Shown here piece by piece: positions 35,303 to 43,688 of a stretch of DNA of 64,000 nucleotides. Origin of the DNA: a virus; the IMG/VR virus record IMGVR_UViG_3300010885_050060, positions 62,001-126,000 of that record, one strand, 5' to 3'. Position 1 is the stretch's first letter; each line of letters starts with the position of its first letter. Below the pieces are notes generated by a model, which saw nothing but the letters and a program-made list of their open reading frames with translations, made no database searches and was not told the DNA's origin. A program made the translations under genes and the position numbers.

Positions 35303-37081
35303 TTAAAGTTTCTTTAATGAATTAATAAATTTAATTATTTCTTCAGTGAGATATTTATTGCCTTCTTTTGTGGGAATATTTGAAATGGCTTTTTCAAATC
35401 TGTCATATGCAGGAGCAAATTTACCATCTTCATTTAATATCCATTGTTTAGATTCTAGAATACCATTTACAAAAGCAGAAGGAACCGAAGGATCAGCAAC
35501 AACGTCAACGGCAACAAGTCTAAAATCAGCAACACGATTAACACCGGATTTACTTTCTTCTAATCTGCCTAATGCACGACTAGAAACACCGAGCTTAACA
35601 CCATCCATGATCAATGAACGAACGATTTGTCCCATGGGAGTAGAAAGAACTTTTGATTTTCCTTCAAAAATATTGCCATTCTGTTTCAATTCTGTAACAA
35701 CATGACAAACTCTTTCAAGGTTTATTTCTGGAGAGTTACCAGTCCAAGAACACTTGCCATTGTCCATGCAATAAAAATTTTCATTTGGAACAGAAACACA
35801 ATATACTCTGTCATCAAAATCATTTACTTCTTCTATTTTTAAAAACCTATCATCCAAACAAACATATTCTGTTTTTGCTATATTTAATTGATATAAGGGA
35901 ACTTTATTTTCTGCTTTTATTATTCGATCTGCAAATTTATAATCTGCTTCGGTAATAATAGTTGTAATATTTCCACATCCGCCAGATTTAAGGAGAATTT
36001 CATTGAAATCTAACATTAATTGTTTTGATGTAGAAAAGATATTTCTGATTTCATATTCTCCAGCTTCTTGAATAACTGTAGAAAACCTACCATCACCTAA
36101 ATTAAACCAATATATCATTTCCTCTAAAAGAGGAGCAGAAATATTTTTAAATTGCTTTGGAATTTTTTTATTGTAACAATTAGTTCCAAAATTTTCTTTT
36201 AAAAATTGAGAAAGTCTTAAATCTCTTAAAATAAATGTGGATGTTCCACTAGAAGATATATTTTCAGACCATTTCATTTCTTCTGGAAACTTGGAAAGAA
36301 GTTCTCTTATTTGAATTTTTATTTCTTCTTTTCTTTGTGTAATTCCAATCGTTGTTTCTCTGTGGGTTACGGTATAACCTTCTGCCAACCATATACCCAA
36401 AAATTGAACAAATGTTTTATAATCAATTTTAGAATCAATTTCTGGATTTATTAAATACTTTCCTTTTTTTAAAGTATTTTTAACTCCTTTTAAAATAAAA
36501 AAATCAGGAGTTTCAGCAAACCAGTTTCCTGTTTTTGGAATTCTGTGTTTATTGTATTTTGTTCTATTATTAAAAATTTCTTCGATTGTAACAAAAACAG
36601 GATTGTTATATCTATCAATTAAAAGAAGTCTGTGAGTAGGAGTAATAAGAGTGTTTATGTTTCTTCCATTTACTCTATACATTTTTCCTTTATATTCTTG
36701 ATCTATTTTTTTTGTTATTTGATTGAGTTCTATTTCTCTGGTTTTAGGATTTAAAGTATAAACCTTTTCAGTTTCAGATATTTCGGTTATATTCTTCCAA
36801 CCATCTTCGCAAAGTATTGATGCTGATGATGTTATACAGGAAGGGTGATTCAATTCCCCGGTGGCTCTTTTTGTTACAATCATTTCGTCATTATAACGAT
36901 TAACTTCTTTAACCATTTCTTCTAGTGGATAAACTCTTTTATTTTTATTGGCTTCATTAGCCATTAAAAATGGTCCTTGGATATGAAGGATTGAAGGAGT
37001 ATTTCTATTACGTTCCTCGATGAGGTACTGAACATCATAGGTTGGTTGTTCTACTAAAAGACTATAAGCATTTTTTGACAT
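35303..37081 (-). CDS. 21: prohead core protease gp21 precursor containing an intein
   Basis: A 592-residue precursor made of a T4 gp21-type protease (about 224 residues) split by a 368-residue intein. The N-extein holds the strand-helix core and ends TKRATGELNHPS; HP carries the family's catalytic His (His79). The C-extein begins SPEINLERVCHVVTEL and contains GVKLGVSSRALG with the catalytic Ser. Joined, the sequence reads GELNHPSSPEINLER, an uninterrupted family signature. The protease is packaged in the prohead, digests the scaffold and trims gp23 after (L/I)xE sites. Splicing is presumably needed for activity. An exact TATAAATA lies 44 bases upstream. Confidence 0.93.
   Translation of the reverse strand: MSKNAYSLLVEQPTYDVQYLIEERNRNTPSILHIQGPFLMANEANKNKRVYPLEEMVKEVNRYNDEMIVTKRATGELNHPSCITSSASILCEDGWKNITEISETEKVYTLNPKTREIELNQITKKIDQEYKGKMYRVNGRNINTLITPTHRLLLIDRYNNPVFVTIEEIFNNRTKYNKHRIPKTGNWFAETPDFFILKGVKNTLKKGKYLINPEIDSKIDYKTFVQFLGIWLAEGYTVTHRETTIGITQRKEEIKIQIRELLSKFPEEMKWSENISSSGTSTFILRDLRLSQFLKENFGTNCYNKKIPKQFKNISAPLLEEMIYWFNLGDGRFSTVIQEAGEYEIRNIFSTSKQLMLDFNEILLKSGGCGNITTIITEADYKFADRIIKAENKVPLYQLNIAKTEYVCLDDRFLKIEEVNDFDDRVYCVSVPNENFYCMDNGKCSWTGNSPEINLERVCHVVTELKQNGNIFEGKSKVLSTPMGQIVRSLIMDGVKLGVSSRALGRLEESKSGVNRVADFRLVAVDVVADPSVPSAFVNGILESKQWILNEDGKFAPAYDRFEKAISNIPTKEGNKYLTEEIIKFINSLKKL
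35735..36838 (-). mobile_element. intein with LAGLIDADG-type homing endonuclease in gp21
   Basis: Residues 82-449 of the gp21 precursor. Block A starts at Cys82 (CITSSASILCEDGWKNI); block B is TPTH (147-150) with the TxxH motif. DOD endonuclease motifs are LGIWLAEGYT (about 228-237) and FNLGDGRF (about 326-333), each with one acidic residue. Block F is VYCVSVPNENFYCM; block G is KCSWTGN, ending with Asn449, then Ser450 as the +1 nucleophile. The penultimate residue is Gly instead of the usual His, a known variant in some phage inteins. Endonuclease activity is plausible but not certain. Confidence 0.93.
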
Positions 37082-37097
37082 ATGTATTCTTTTTATA

Positions 37098-37133
37098 TAT
37101 TTATCGATATTGCTATCAACTTTGTTATTTATA
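37098..37133 (-). promoter_or_regulatory. two late-promoter boxes upstream of gp21
   Basis: On the minus strand an exact TATAAATA (37126-37133) and a GATAAATA (37098-37105) precede the gp21 ATG at 37081 by 44 and 16 bases. Confidence 0.65.
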
Positions 37134-37154
37134 TTTACACTGGAAGATCACTAT

Positions 37155-37619
37155 TCAAGCATTTATATGCTTTTCAGTTAAAATTAAAAACTGATATCCT
37201 TTATTTTTAGCATATTGTTCTGCTGCTTTCCATTTGGCTTGATTTACAGCCCATTGTGTATTTTCATAAATCATTGTTTTAACTTTTTTATTCTTAGTAG
37301 CCTCTGGTTTCATGGTTTGCTTGTGAGGTTTTATTTCTATTAATAATTTTTTTATTTCACCAGATCTGTCTTTAAGAGCAGCAACAAGATCCACGAAGTA
37401 TCTATGAAGTTTTCCATCTAAGGGAGATTGATATGGAACAACAACACTTTCCGATCCCCATGTAATAACATTTAAATTATTATCAAACCAACGAAAAACC
37501 TTTAATTCTAAAGAAGAACGATATATACAAGGAAGAGAACCTTTATACTTTTCTGGATTTAATATACTATAAATTCCTTGTATATAGTTGGAATTTTTTT
37601 TACCAATTTTAGGTTTCAT
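37155..37619 (-). CDS. 4: head completion protein gp4
   Basis: A 154-residue protein matching T4 gp4/gp50 head-completion proteins: QGIYSILNPEKYKG, IYRSSLELKVFRWFDNN, VVVPYQSPLDGKLHRYFVDLV, LIEIKPHKQT and a final helix NQAKWKAAEQYAKNKG. The E...D...ExK pattern (SSLELK, YFVDL, LIEIKP) is that of a PD-(D/E)XK nuclease-like fold, consistent with trimming or sealing DNA at the filled head's portal. Gene order next to the neck and protease genes fits. Confidence 0.88.
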   Translation of the reverse strand: MKPKIGKKNSNYIQGIYSILNPEKYKGSLPCIYRSSLELKVFRWFDNNLNVITWGSESVVVPYQSPLDGKLHRYFVDLVAALKDRSGEIKKLLIEIKPHKQTMKPEATKNKKVKTMIYENTQWAVNQAKWKAAEQYAKNKGYQFLILTEKHINA

Positions 37620-37621
37620 TT

Positions 37622-38509
37622 TTAACCGACAAAGAAGCGGATAGGATCTCTGTCAATAGTATCTTTGGTTATTTCTTCTTCTAAAGCAGCCTTTTCCTGA
37701 GTTCCTTGTGACATCAAATCACTATAGTTTAATGTTTGTCCTCCGAATAAGTTGGTTCCAGCAAATTTTCCTCTTGTATGACCAACGGCTATTTTTGTTA
37801 AAGCCAAAGTATATCTATAAACCCACAGTTGACCTACCAAGTATTTTAAAGGCTTTAGTATTTTACAACCCAGTAATCCAAAGTATGGGGTGCTGCTTTG
37901 TTGGGATGGTTCTGGAATAATTTTTAAAATTTGAGAATCAGGATCAAATCTAAGATAAGGCGTCAGTGCCAATAACTTATCTCTTGTATCTAACCATGTT
38001 TTAAGTGCTTGCCAAGTAACTAAATCATAACCAACATTTCCAAGCAATTGACCGAAGTATGCTTGTTGAGCAATTGTATTTTCAATAGTAAAAAGGGTAT
38101 TAACTCCTGTATTATTTCCTTCTGCAAATGAGAATACGTCTACAACTCTTCTATAATCATCTAAGTCATAATCATAACAAGCACTTAACGAAGGATTGGA
38201 TGTATTTGAATTATACATGTCTGGAGTAATGTTCATCAACTTTCCAATCTCAAGACCAACTCCAGATTTATATAGATCGGATCTAAAAATTAAATATTCT
38301 TCTTCCAAACCTGCAAATTTCGTGAAATATTCGATTGCAATATCAATCATTTCATAGATTTGCTCACTACTAATTTCTATTTGAATTAAAGGTTCGCCCA
38401 AGCTTCTACGAACTCTTTGTGCCAAAAGATCATAGCTTTTAATTTGAGTATTAAAAGTTGTACCGCCATGAAAAGAATTAGGTAAAACTGGTTGTGATGG
38501 ATAAGGCAT
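37622..38509 (-). CDS. 13: neck protein, gp13-like
   Basis: A 295-residue protein close in size to T4 gp13 (309 aa). The N-terminus RRSLGEPLIQIEISSEQIYEMIDIAIEYF matches the family pattern LGxPxIxVxixDxQlxxxIxxALxxF (split here: RRSLGEPLIQIEISS and EQIYEMIDIAIEYF). The C-terminus has LVGQLWVYRYTLALTKIAVGHTRGKF, a helix expected to contact the portal or gp14, and DRDPIRFFVG at the end. It seals the portal after packaging and joins head to tail. It lies 2 bases before gp4. Confidence 0.65.
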   Translation of the reverse strand: MPYPSQPVLPNSFHGGTTFNTQIKSYDLLAQRVRRSLGEPLIQIEISSEQIYEMIDIAIEYFTKFAGLEEEYLIFRSDLYKSGVGLEIGKLMNITPDMYNSNTSNPSLSACYDYDLDDYRRVVDVFSFAEGNNTGVNTLFTIENTIAQQAYFGQLLGNVGYDLVTWQALKTWLDTRDKLLALTPYLRFDPDSQILKIIPEPSQQSSTPYFGLLGCKILKPLKYLVGQLWVYRYTLALTKIAVGHTRGKFAGTNLFGGQTLNYSDLMSQGTQEKAALEEEITKDTIDRDPIRFFVG

Positions 38510-38523
38510 ATATAATATACTTA

Positions 38524-39291
38524 TTACAATGCTGTCGTAATTAACTGTCCTGAATTATCTACGGTAATTCTCCATCTATTGTTATTCGGTGATCTTAATA
38601 TCACGCCTTTGTTAAAGTCCGTTACTTCTATGTCTTCTGTTATACTAGCATTACCCACAACATTTAAAGCTTCTGTAGGACTGTCTGTATTGATTCCAAC
38701 CTTGTTTGATCCTACATATAAAGAAATTGTTTCTTGATTGTTATTAATTTCTAAATTATTGGTTACATATAAACTTCCCGTAGAACTTAAATTATTTACA
38801 TATGTAAAATTTTCCGCATGACTTGTTAGATTAGAACCTAAAGTAAAAACATTTTCGTGTTGAATTAAATTATTTGTACCCGCAGCATTAAAAGAATTGT
38901 TAGAATCTAATAAAATTTTATTATTATATCCTGCACCTATAAATGAAAAATTACTTTGAATTTCATTCTCTTCTCCATTTGTTATTGTAGATGCCGCACC
39001 GGAAACTTTATTATTTATGCCATTAAAAACTGATGAAAATATTTCATCAGCTATATTATTTCCATATTGAAATGAATATGAACTTAGATTCTGATTAAAT
39101 GTAAATAAATTATGCTCAGAATTTAAAAAAGAAATTAGAGACTCGTTTTCATCATTAATTTTTTTAAAAAATATCTTACCATCAGCAAGATTCAGTGCCA
39201 ATTCACCCAATTCTAATGCAGATAAATCAGGTGTTCTATTGGAAATTGTTGATCTTTTAAATTTTATGATACTTTCGCCTAGAGATGGCAT
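38524..39291 (-). CDS. small fibre-like virion protein
   Basis: A 255-residue protein with a short mounting domain (IIKFKRSTISNRTPDLSALELGELALNLADGKIFF, in parts) of the type GELAxNxxDxxxY also seen at 39333-39500 and 40525-42924. Irregular YadA-head-like repeats follow (AASTITNGEENEIQSNFSFIGAGYNNK), then FTLGSNLTS...TYVNNLSSTG and VGINTDSPTEALNVVG, modules shared with three other fibre genes here. The end is RWRITVDNSGQLITTAL. It is probably a minor fibre or decoration protein; no enzymatic motif. CTAAATATG lies upstream. Confidence 0.62.
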   Translation of the reverse strand: MPSLGESIIKFKRSTISNRTPDLSALELGELALNLADGKIFFKKINDENESLISFLNSEHNLFTFNQNLSSYSFQYGNNIADEIFSSVFNGINNKVSGAASTITNGEENEIQSNFSFIGAGYNNKILLDSNNSFNAAGTNNLIQHENVFTLGSNLTSHAENFTYVNNLSSTGSLYVTNNLEINNNQETISLYVGSNKVGINTDSPTEALNVVGNASITEDIEVTDFNKGVILRSPNNNRWRITVDNSGQLITTAL

Positions 39292-39332
39292 AATATATCA
39301 CATATTTAGTAAAAAAATTGATTTTTTCAATG

Positions 39333-39500
39333 CTAAAATTCTTCTGCGGCTGAAAGACTTGGAATATTTGATCCGATATATAGAGTTTTATTGGTTTCGT
39401 TAAATGCCAATTCACCTTTATTAAGCATTGGTGGTGGTCCTGCTTCTCCACTAACTCTTCTTTTAATTAAAATTGTGCTGTATATTCTTTGTTCTTCCAT
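39333..39500 (-). CDS. 55-aa free-standing fibre mounting domain
   Basis: A short gene on the minus strand (ATG at 39500, stop TAG at 39333-39335) coding for 55 residues: it begins MEEQRIYSTILIKRRVSGEAG and contains GELAFNETNKTLYIGSN. This is nearly the same as the N-terminus of the 799-aa fibre (SNINTILIKRRTTGEAG...GELAFNEVNSVLYYGSE), but with no shaft behind it. It may be a decoy or plug subunit, or a remnant of a fibre gene that lost its shaft. A hairpin terminator lies just upstream. Confidence 0.62.
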   Translation of the reverse strand: MEEQRIYSTILIKRRVSGEAGPPPMLNKGELAFNETNKTLYIGSNIPSLSAAEEF

Positions 39501-39522
39501 GACTATACTTATACAAAAAAAT

Positions 39523-39550
39523 AAGGAGTATGCGATTAAACATACTCCTT
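39523..39550 (-). terminator. intrinsic terminator after the 31-aa gene
   Basis: Stem AAGGAGTATG / CATACTCCTT (39523-39532 with 39541-39550); on the minus strand it is followed by ATTTTTTTG. It ends the small Lys-rich gene before the 55-aa gene. Confidence 0.82.
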
Positions 39551-39575
39551 ATTTTATATATTTTTTTAAAAAAAA

Positions 39576-39671
39576 TTATTTCTTTTTGTTCGCCCCTTTT
39601 TTGGAAGATTTAGAACCTTCTTTTTTTGGCTTTTTAACTTCTTTTTTGTGAGCGTTATTTCCTTTGGCCAT
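39576..39671 (-). CDS. 31-aa Lys-rich small protein
   Basis: A very short gene on the minus strand (ATG 39671, TAA 39576-39578) encoding 31 residues that start MAKGNNAHKKEVKKPKKEG and end NKKK. Short proteins beginning MAKGNN-xxKxE-KKPKK recur in bacteria and phages, so the frame is probably real. It lies between two terminators, as a separate transcription unit. It is probably nucleic-acid binding by charge; the function is unknown. Confidence 0.6.
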   Translation of the reverse strand: MAKGNNAHKKEVKKPKKEGSKSSKKGANKKK

Positions 39672-39696
39672 GATTTTTTCTTTCTATTTTTAAAAT

Positions 39697-39725
39697 CCCT
39701 GCACTGGGTTAGGACCAATGCAGGG
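39697..39725 (-). terminator. terminator hairpin, copy 1
   Basis: Stem CCCTGCA / TGCAGGG with an extra TGG/CCA pairing, downstream of the LamG gene on the minus strand and followed by ATTTTAAAAA. Almost identical in sequence to the hairpin at 40469-40499. Confidence 0.78.
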
Positions 39726-39744
39726 TCTTATTTAATCGTTTATA

Positions 39745-40422
39745 TTATCCAACAAATTTAACTTTGCCGTAGAATTTAGCTTTACCTTGGATCTTGGTAA
39801 GTGTGTTTAAAGTAGGTGTTGTACCTAATTCCAGCCCAGTTCCATTGTTGTAGAGTTCGGCGACTTCTGCATCGCTCAATGCTCTGTTCCAGATACCAAC
39901 TGCGTCGATTTGACCGTTGAAGTAATTAATATTGCTTCCGCTACCAATAAAAAATTGGTCAACAGTTGCTAAAGTAGATTGAGAAGTTTGAATCAAAGAA
40001 CCATTAATATAAAGGCTCATGTTTGCACCTTCAGTTTTAAAGCAAACGTGATACCAATTATTTGTAGAAACAACCCCTTCGTTGCTTGACATTTGTGGGT
40101 AAGTGTAGTCATTCAACCAAACTTGTCCGTTAGGTTGAATTGCTAAATTTACAGTAGGTGTTGGATAGTTACGAATTCCGAAGAGAGTAGATTCTCCGTC
40201 TATAGAATTTGAATTAAACCAGAGCGAAACTGTAGCGGAATTAGAAAAAGGAATTTGGAAATTCCCATCCATTTCATTTGTTCCATCAAACACAGCAGCA
40301 TTTCCAATTTTGCCAGAAGCAAACGAGACGTTGCCGTTGTTGGTGAGGGTGCGGTTGTTGCCGGAGGAGTCGTTTGTATTGTCTAGCTTATAAAAAGCCA
40401 ATAAGTTGTTTGTAAGTGCCAT
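39745..40422 (-). CDS. LamG/concanavalin-like virion protein
   Basis: A 225-residue protein that is essentially one LamG_3 domain: LLAFYKLDNTNDSSGNNRTL at the start, GNAAVFDGTNEMDG, SATVSLWFNSNS, NWYHVCFKTEGANMSLYINGSL, then FNGQIDAVGIWNRALSDAEV. A short C-terminal extension ends GKVKFVG. This fold binds glycans or forms decoration heads. Richer G/C codons than nearby genes and its own terminator suggest high expression. It is probably a decoration or fibre-head protein; the ligand is unknown. Confidence 0.72.
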   Translation of the reverse strand: MALTNNLLAFYKLDNTNDSSGNNRTLTNNGNVSFASGKIGNAAVFDGTNEMDGNFQIPFSNSATVSLWFNSNSIDGESTLFGIRNYPTPTVNLAIQPNGQVWLNDYTYPQMSSNEGVVSTNNWYHVCFKTEGANMSLYINGSLIQTSQSTLATVDQFFIGSGSNINYFNGQIDAVGIWNRALSDAEVAELYNNGTGLELGTTPTLNTLTKIQGKAKFYGKVKFVG

Positions 40423-40468
40423 AATATTTTGTTTTTTTCTATTTGTTTTTTAATTGTTTTTTTTAAAA

Positions 40469-40499
40469 CCCCTGCACTGGGTTAGAACCAATGCAGGGG
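40469..40499 (-). terminator. terminator hairpin, copy 2
   Basis: Stem CCCCTGCA / TGCAGGGG, with the loop differing by one base from copy 1 at 39697-39725. On the minus strand it follows the 799-aa fibre gene and is followed by a long T-run (near 40441-40464). Confidence 0.85.
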
Positions 40500-40524
40500 C
40501 TTAAGTTTGATTTATTCTAATTTT

Positions 40525-42924
40525 TTAGAATGATCCACCGTCAAGAACAGAAATCATGTAATCTACATAATTTTTTGTTGTTGCGTCAGTACCTTCTACT
40601 GGTTCACCTACGGATTTCAATGTGCGATTTCCGATAGCAAGTTTGCCTGTCTCACCCCAACTTAAAACTAAACCTTCGCCGTTAGTTCTATATATTGCAC
40701 TTTCTTCAAGACTGAGCGTATTAGCCCAAGCATTTGATGAAATCATACCAGATGAAACTGTAATATCTTCTCCGTTGTTATTTACTTCAAGTCTTGATCC
40801 TGAAATTTTAATATTTCCAACTACTTCGAGTGCTTCGGTAGGAGCTTCGGTATTAATACCTACAACACCATCACCAACAAACAATGAGGTTGATGCACCG
40901 CCACCAGAGATTTCTAAACCACCAGTAGCAGAGATAGTACCTTCAACTGTAACGTCACCAACAACTGTACCACCAGTGCGTTTGTCGAGGTAGTTACCTT
41001 CGATGTCGCTAACGCGAGTATCAAGAGCACCTTCGGCAGCTGTTGCGCGACTTGCTTCAGACGCAAGATCAACAGTAAGAACGCCTTCAGCAGCTGTTGC
41101 GCGACTTACTTCAGATGCAAGATCAGCAGTAAGAACGCCTTCAGCGGCAGTAGCGCGAGCAACTTCGTCAGCTAATGCAGAAGAAGCGGCATTTGCTAAT
41201 GAGGTAATAGCACCATTAATATCATTATCAGCATTTTGGAAAGCTGAAACGATTTCTGTTAAGGAATCAAGCGCAGCAGGGTCAACATTACTGAGAACGT
41301 TGTCAATTTGTGATTGAAGACCACTAACTTGTGAATCAACTGATGATGACAAGCTTGCGATTGTTGTATTAAGAGTACCAACTTCTGAGGTGATTCTTGA
41401 ATCAAGAATACCATCAGCTTCAATTAAAGCATCTATGTTGCCGTTTACATATGCTGTAATATCAGCTGAAACGGAAGCAACGGTTGAGTTTAATGTAGCA
41501 ACTTCTGAAGCAATTGAGCTTTCGAGAGCAGCAACTTCTGAATCAATTTTAGAATCAAGAGTAGCTGAAACGGAAGCAACAGTTGAGTTCAATGTTGAAA
41601 CTTCTGATGCAATTGCTGTCTCAAGGTCTGAAACTTCTGAAGCAATTGATGCTTCAAGAGTAGCAACTTCTGAGTCGATTTTAGAATCAAGTGTTGAAGA
41701 AACAGATTGAACAGTTGTATTCAATGTTGAAACTTCTGATGCAATTGAGCTTTCAAGTGTTGAAACCTCTGAGTTAATTTTAGAATCAAGAGCGGCTGAA
41801 ACAGAAGCTAATTGTGTTGAAGCACTGTTTGCAAGGCTTGTGATTGTATTATTGAGATCACCATCAGCAGCTTGGAAAGCACTTACAATTTCAGTAAGCG
41901 AGTCAAGGGCAGCAGGATCGACATTACTAAGAACATTGTCAACACGGGTGTTAACAGCGGCTAAGTCTGAAGCAAGAATTGAAGAAACAGATTGAACAGT
42001 TGTATTCAATGTTGAAACTTCTGAAGCAATTGCGCTTTCAAGATCAGCAACTTCTGAGTCAATTTTAGAATCAAGAGTAGCAGAAGCAGATGCCATTGCT
42101 GTGCTTAAAGCACCTTCAGCGGCAGTTGCACGGCTAACTTCAGCAGCTAGATCAGAAGTAAGAACTCCTTCAGCAGCAGTAGCACGACTAACTTCAGCAG
42201 CTAAGTCTGAAGAAAGAGCGGCTGAAACTGAAGCAACTGTTGAATTTAAAGTTGAAACTTCTGAAGCAATTGCGCTTTCAAGACCAGCAACTTCTGAGTC
42301 AATTTTTGAATCAAGAGTTGAAGAAACTGAAGCAACAGTTGTGTTTAAAGTTGAAACAGAGCTATCAATTTTTGAATCAAGAGCGGCTTCAACGGCCATA
42401 GCACGGCTAACCTCATCAGAGAGGGCTTGTGCAGAATCTGCTTCGAAGGCGTCTAACTCTGATTGCAAAGAACCAGAAATTGATGACATTGTTGAGTTAA
42501 CATTGTTAAGAGTATTAACAAGGTTTGATGCAAAGTTTTCGTCATCACCTAAAGCAGCAGCCAACTCGTTAAGAGTATTGAGTGCTTCTGGAGCCATGTC
42601 GATGACAGCAGCGATTTGTGAATCGATTTTGGCATCAAGAGTGCTTGAGACTGAAGCAACAGTGCTATTTAAAGCAGCAACTTCACTATCAACTTTAGCG
42701 TCTAAAGTTCCGATTTGTGAACTAAGGTCAGATGAGATAGAACCAACAAGAGTGTTAGTAGCAAATTCACCAGTACCCCCGATAGGTATTACACCATTTT
42801 CTGAACCATAGTATAATACTGAGTTTACTTCGTTGAATGCCAATTCACCACCAGAAAGAGATGCAGGAGCACCCGCTTCACCAGTAGTACGGCGTTTAAT
42901 AAGGATTGTGTTAATGTTTGACAT
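40525..42924 (-). CDS. long coiled-coil tail fibre
   Basis: 799 residues from ATG 42924 (MSNINTILIKRR); the in-frame ATG at 42960 lies in the preceding terminator. Residues 1-50 are the mounting domain (GELAFNEVNSVLYYGS). Residues about 60-640 are a long repeat of the type SEVAxLNxTVxSVSxxLDSKID, giving an Ala/Ser-rich coiled coil, with two longer units containing NVDPAALDSLTEIVSAFQ. The C-terminus holds GDVTVEGTISATGG, VGINTEAPTEALEVVG and a final ATTKNYVDYMISVLDGG. It is probably a trimeric shaft. Codons are more G/C-rich than in nearby genes. No S74 autocleavage domain is visible. Confidence 0.75.
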   Translation of the reverse strand: MSNINTILIKRRTTGEAGAPASLSGGELAFNEVNSVLYYGSENGVIPIGGTGEFATNTLVGSISSDLSSQIGTLDAKVDSEVAALNSTVASVSSTLDAKIDSQIAAVIDMAPEALNTLNELAAALGDDENFASNLVNTLNNVNSTMSSISGSLQSELDAFEADSAQALSDEVSRAMAVEAALDSKIDSSVSTLNTTVASVSSTLDSKIDSEVAGLESAIASEVSTLNSTVASVSAALSSDLAAEVSRATAAEGVLTSDLAAEVSRATAAEGALSTAMASASATLDSKIDSEVADLESAIASEVSTLNTTVQSVSSILASDLAAVNTRVDNVLSNVDPAALDSLTEIVSAFQAADGDLNNTITSLANSASTQLASVSAALDSKINSEVSTLESSIASEVSTLNTTVQSVSSTLDSKIDSEVATLEASIASEVSDLETAIASEVSTLNSTVASVSATLDSKIDSEVAALESSIASEVATLNSTVASVSADITAYVNGNIDALIEADGILDSRITSEVGTLNTTIASLSSSVDSQVSGLQSQIDNVLSNVDPAALDSLTEIVSAFQNADNDINGAITSLANAASSALADEVARATAAEGVLTADLASEVSRATAAEGVLTVDLASEASRATAAEGALDTRVSDIEGNYLDKRTGGTVVGDVTVEGTISATGGLEISGGGASTSLFVGDGVVGINTEAPTEALEVVGNIKISGSRLEVNNNGEDITVSSGMISSNAWANTLSLEESAIYRTNGEGLVLSWGETGKLAIGNRTLKSVGEPVEGTDATTKNYVDYMISVLDGGSF

Positions 42925-42944
42925 ATTTTTTTTTTTGTATAAAA

Positions 42945-42958
42945 GACCGCAAAGCGGC
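42945..42958 (-). terminator. small terminator hairpin upstream of the 799-aa fibre
   Basis: CCGC-AAA-GCGG (42947-42957); on the minus strand the stem is followed by GTCTTTTAT. It ends the transcript of 43003-43332. Confidence 0.55.
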
Positions 42959-43002
42959 ATTAATACTTATCCTAATCGATATGCCAATATTTTATTTTTT
43001 TT

Positions 43003-43332
43003 TTAAAAAGTTCCACCATCAACAATCGGAGTCATATTTTCATATGCTTTTTCCCAATTTGCTGAAAGTCTATCCTGTACGGTATTAACCTCATGAAACG
43101 TTTCTTGCCAATTTGCAGTCAATAATCCAACATGACTTAACATTTCTTTGTGTTCTGGATTTAAATACATCGCAGAATTTGATATAATATTAGTAGAAGC
43201 AACATCAAATTTTTCGTAATTATTTTGAATAGAATTTAATAATTTATAATAATGTAAAATATTAGGACTGCTATTGTCTATTATAACAGTAACATTATTT
43301 GATGTTTGTTCTATTGTTAATTTTTCACTCAT
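43003..43332 (-). CDS. small virion-associated protein
   Basis: About 109 residues from ATG 43332, which overlaps the upstream stop (ATGA). Strand-rich N-terminus (EKLTIEQTSNNVTVIID), a helix HYYKLLNSIQNNYEKF, then NWQETFHEVNTVQDRLSANWEKAY and the ending VDGGTF. The ending resembles the LDGGSF end of the 799-aa fibre. The role is unknown; it is co-translated with the next upstream gene. Confidence 0.58.
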   Translation of the reverse strand: MSEKLTIEQTSNNVTVIIDNSSPNILHYYKLLNSIQNNYEKFDVASTNIISNSAMYLNPEHKEMLSHVGLLTANWQETFHEVNTVQDRLSANWEKAYENMTPIVDGGTF

Positions 43333-43682
43333 CTTGTAGTTGTTGCAAGAATTTCCCATTCTCCCTTTAGATATGTTTTTATATATGCATTTGGTAAAAT
43401 CGGAAATGTAACTTGTAAATCATAATTATATCTTCCGACAGGTATATCTACTGTTCTTGGAGGTATAGATATAATTCCACTTAAAGGTTCTATAATTACT
43501 ATAGTATCATCTATAGTTGAAAATTCTATAAATGCAGGAGAAGCAACACTATTTACAGATCGAACCTGAAGAGCTATATTACAATCTGTTAAATCTATGG
43601 GCAATCCTTGAGATAAAATAGTTATTGAAGAAACACCGTCCCAAGTGTCTCCGCTTATATGAGATGGAAAATCGTATGTCAT
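43329..43682 (-). CDS. BppU-N-like beta-sandwich protein
   Basis: A 117-residue protein resembling small phage domains of the BppU_N kind: FPSHISGDTWDGVSSITIL, LPIDLTDCNIALQVRS, VIIEPLSGIISIPP, VGRYNYDLQVTFPI and YLKGEWEIL. This is the GDTW...LTG...MQVR...GxYxYDLQV...GKWxV pattern. It is probably a small tail or baseplate attachment domain. It ends with an ATGA overlap with the gene at 43003-43332. Confidence 0.55.
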   Translation of the reverse strand: MTYDFPSHISGDTWDGVSSITILSQGLPIDLTDCNIALQVRSVNSVASPAFIEFSTIDDTIVIIEPLSGIISIPPRTVDIPVGRYNYDLQVTFPILPNAYIKTYLKGEWEILATTTR

Positions 43683-43688
43683 AATTTA

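Noticed and set aside
42101-42811. 236-aa plus-strand Ala/Ser-rich ORF
   Set aside because: Antisense of the coiled-coil repeats of the 799-aa fibre; no independent start context or family.
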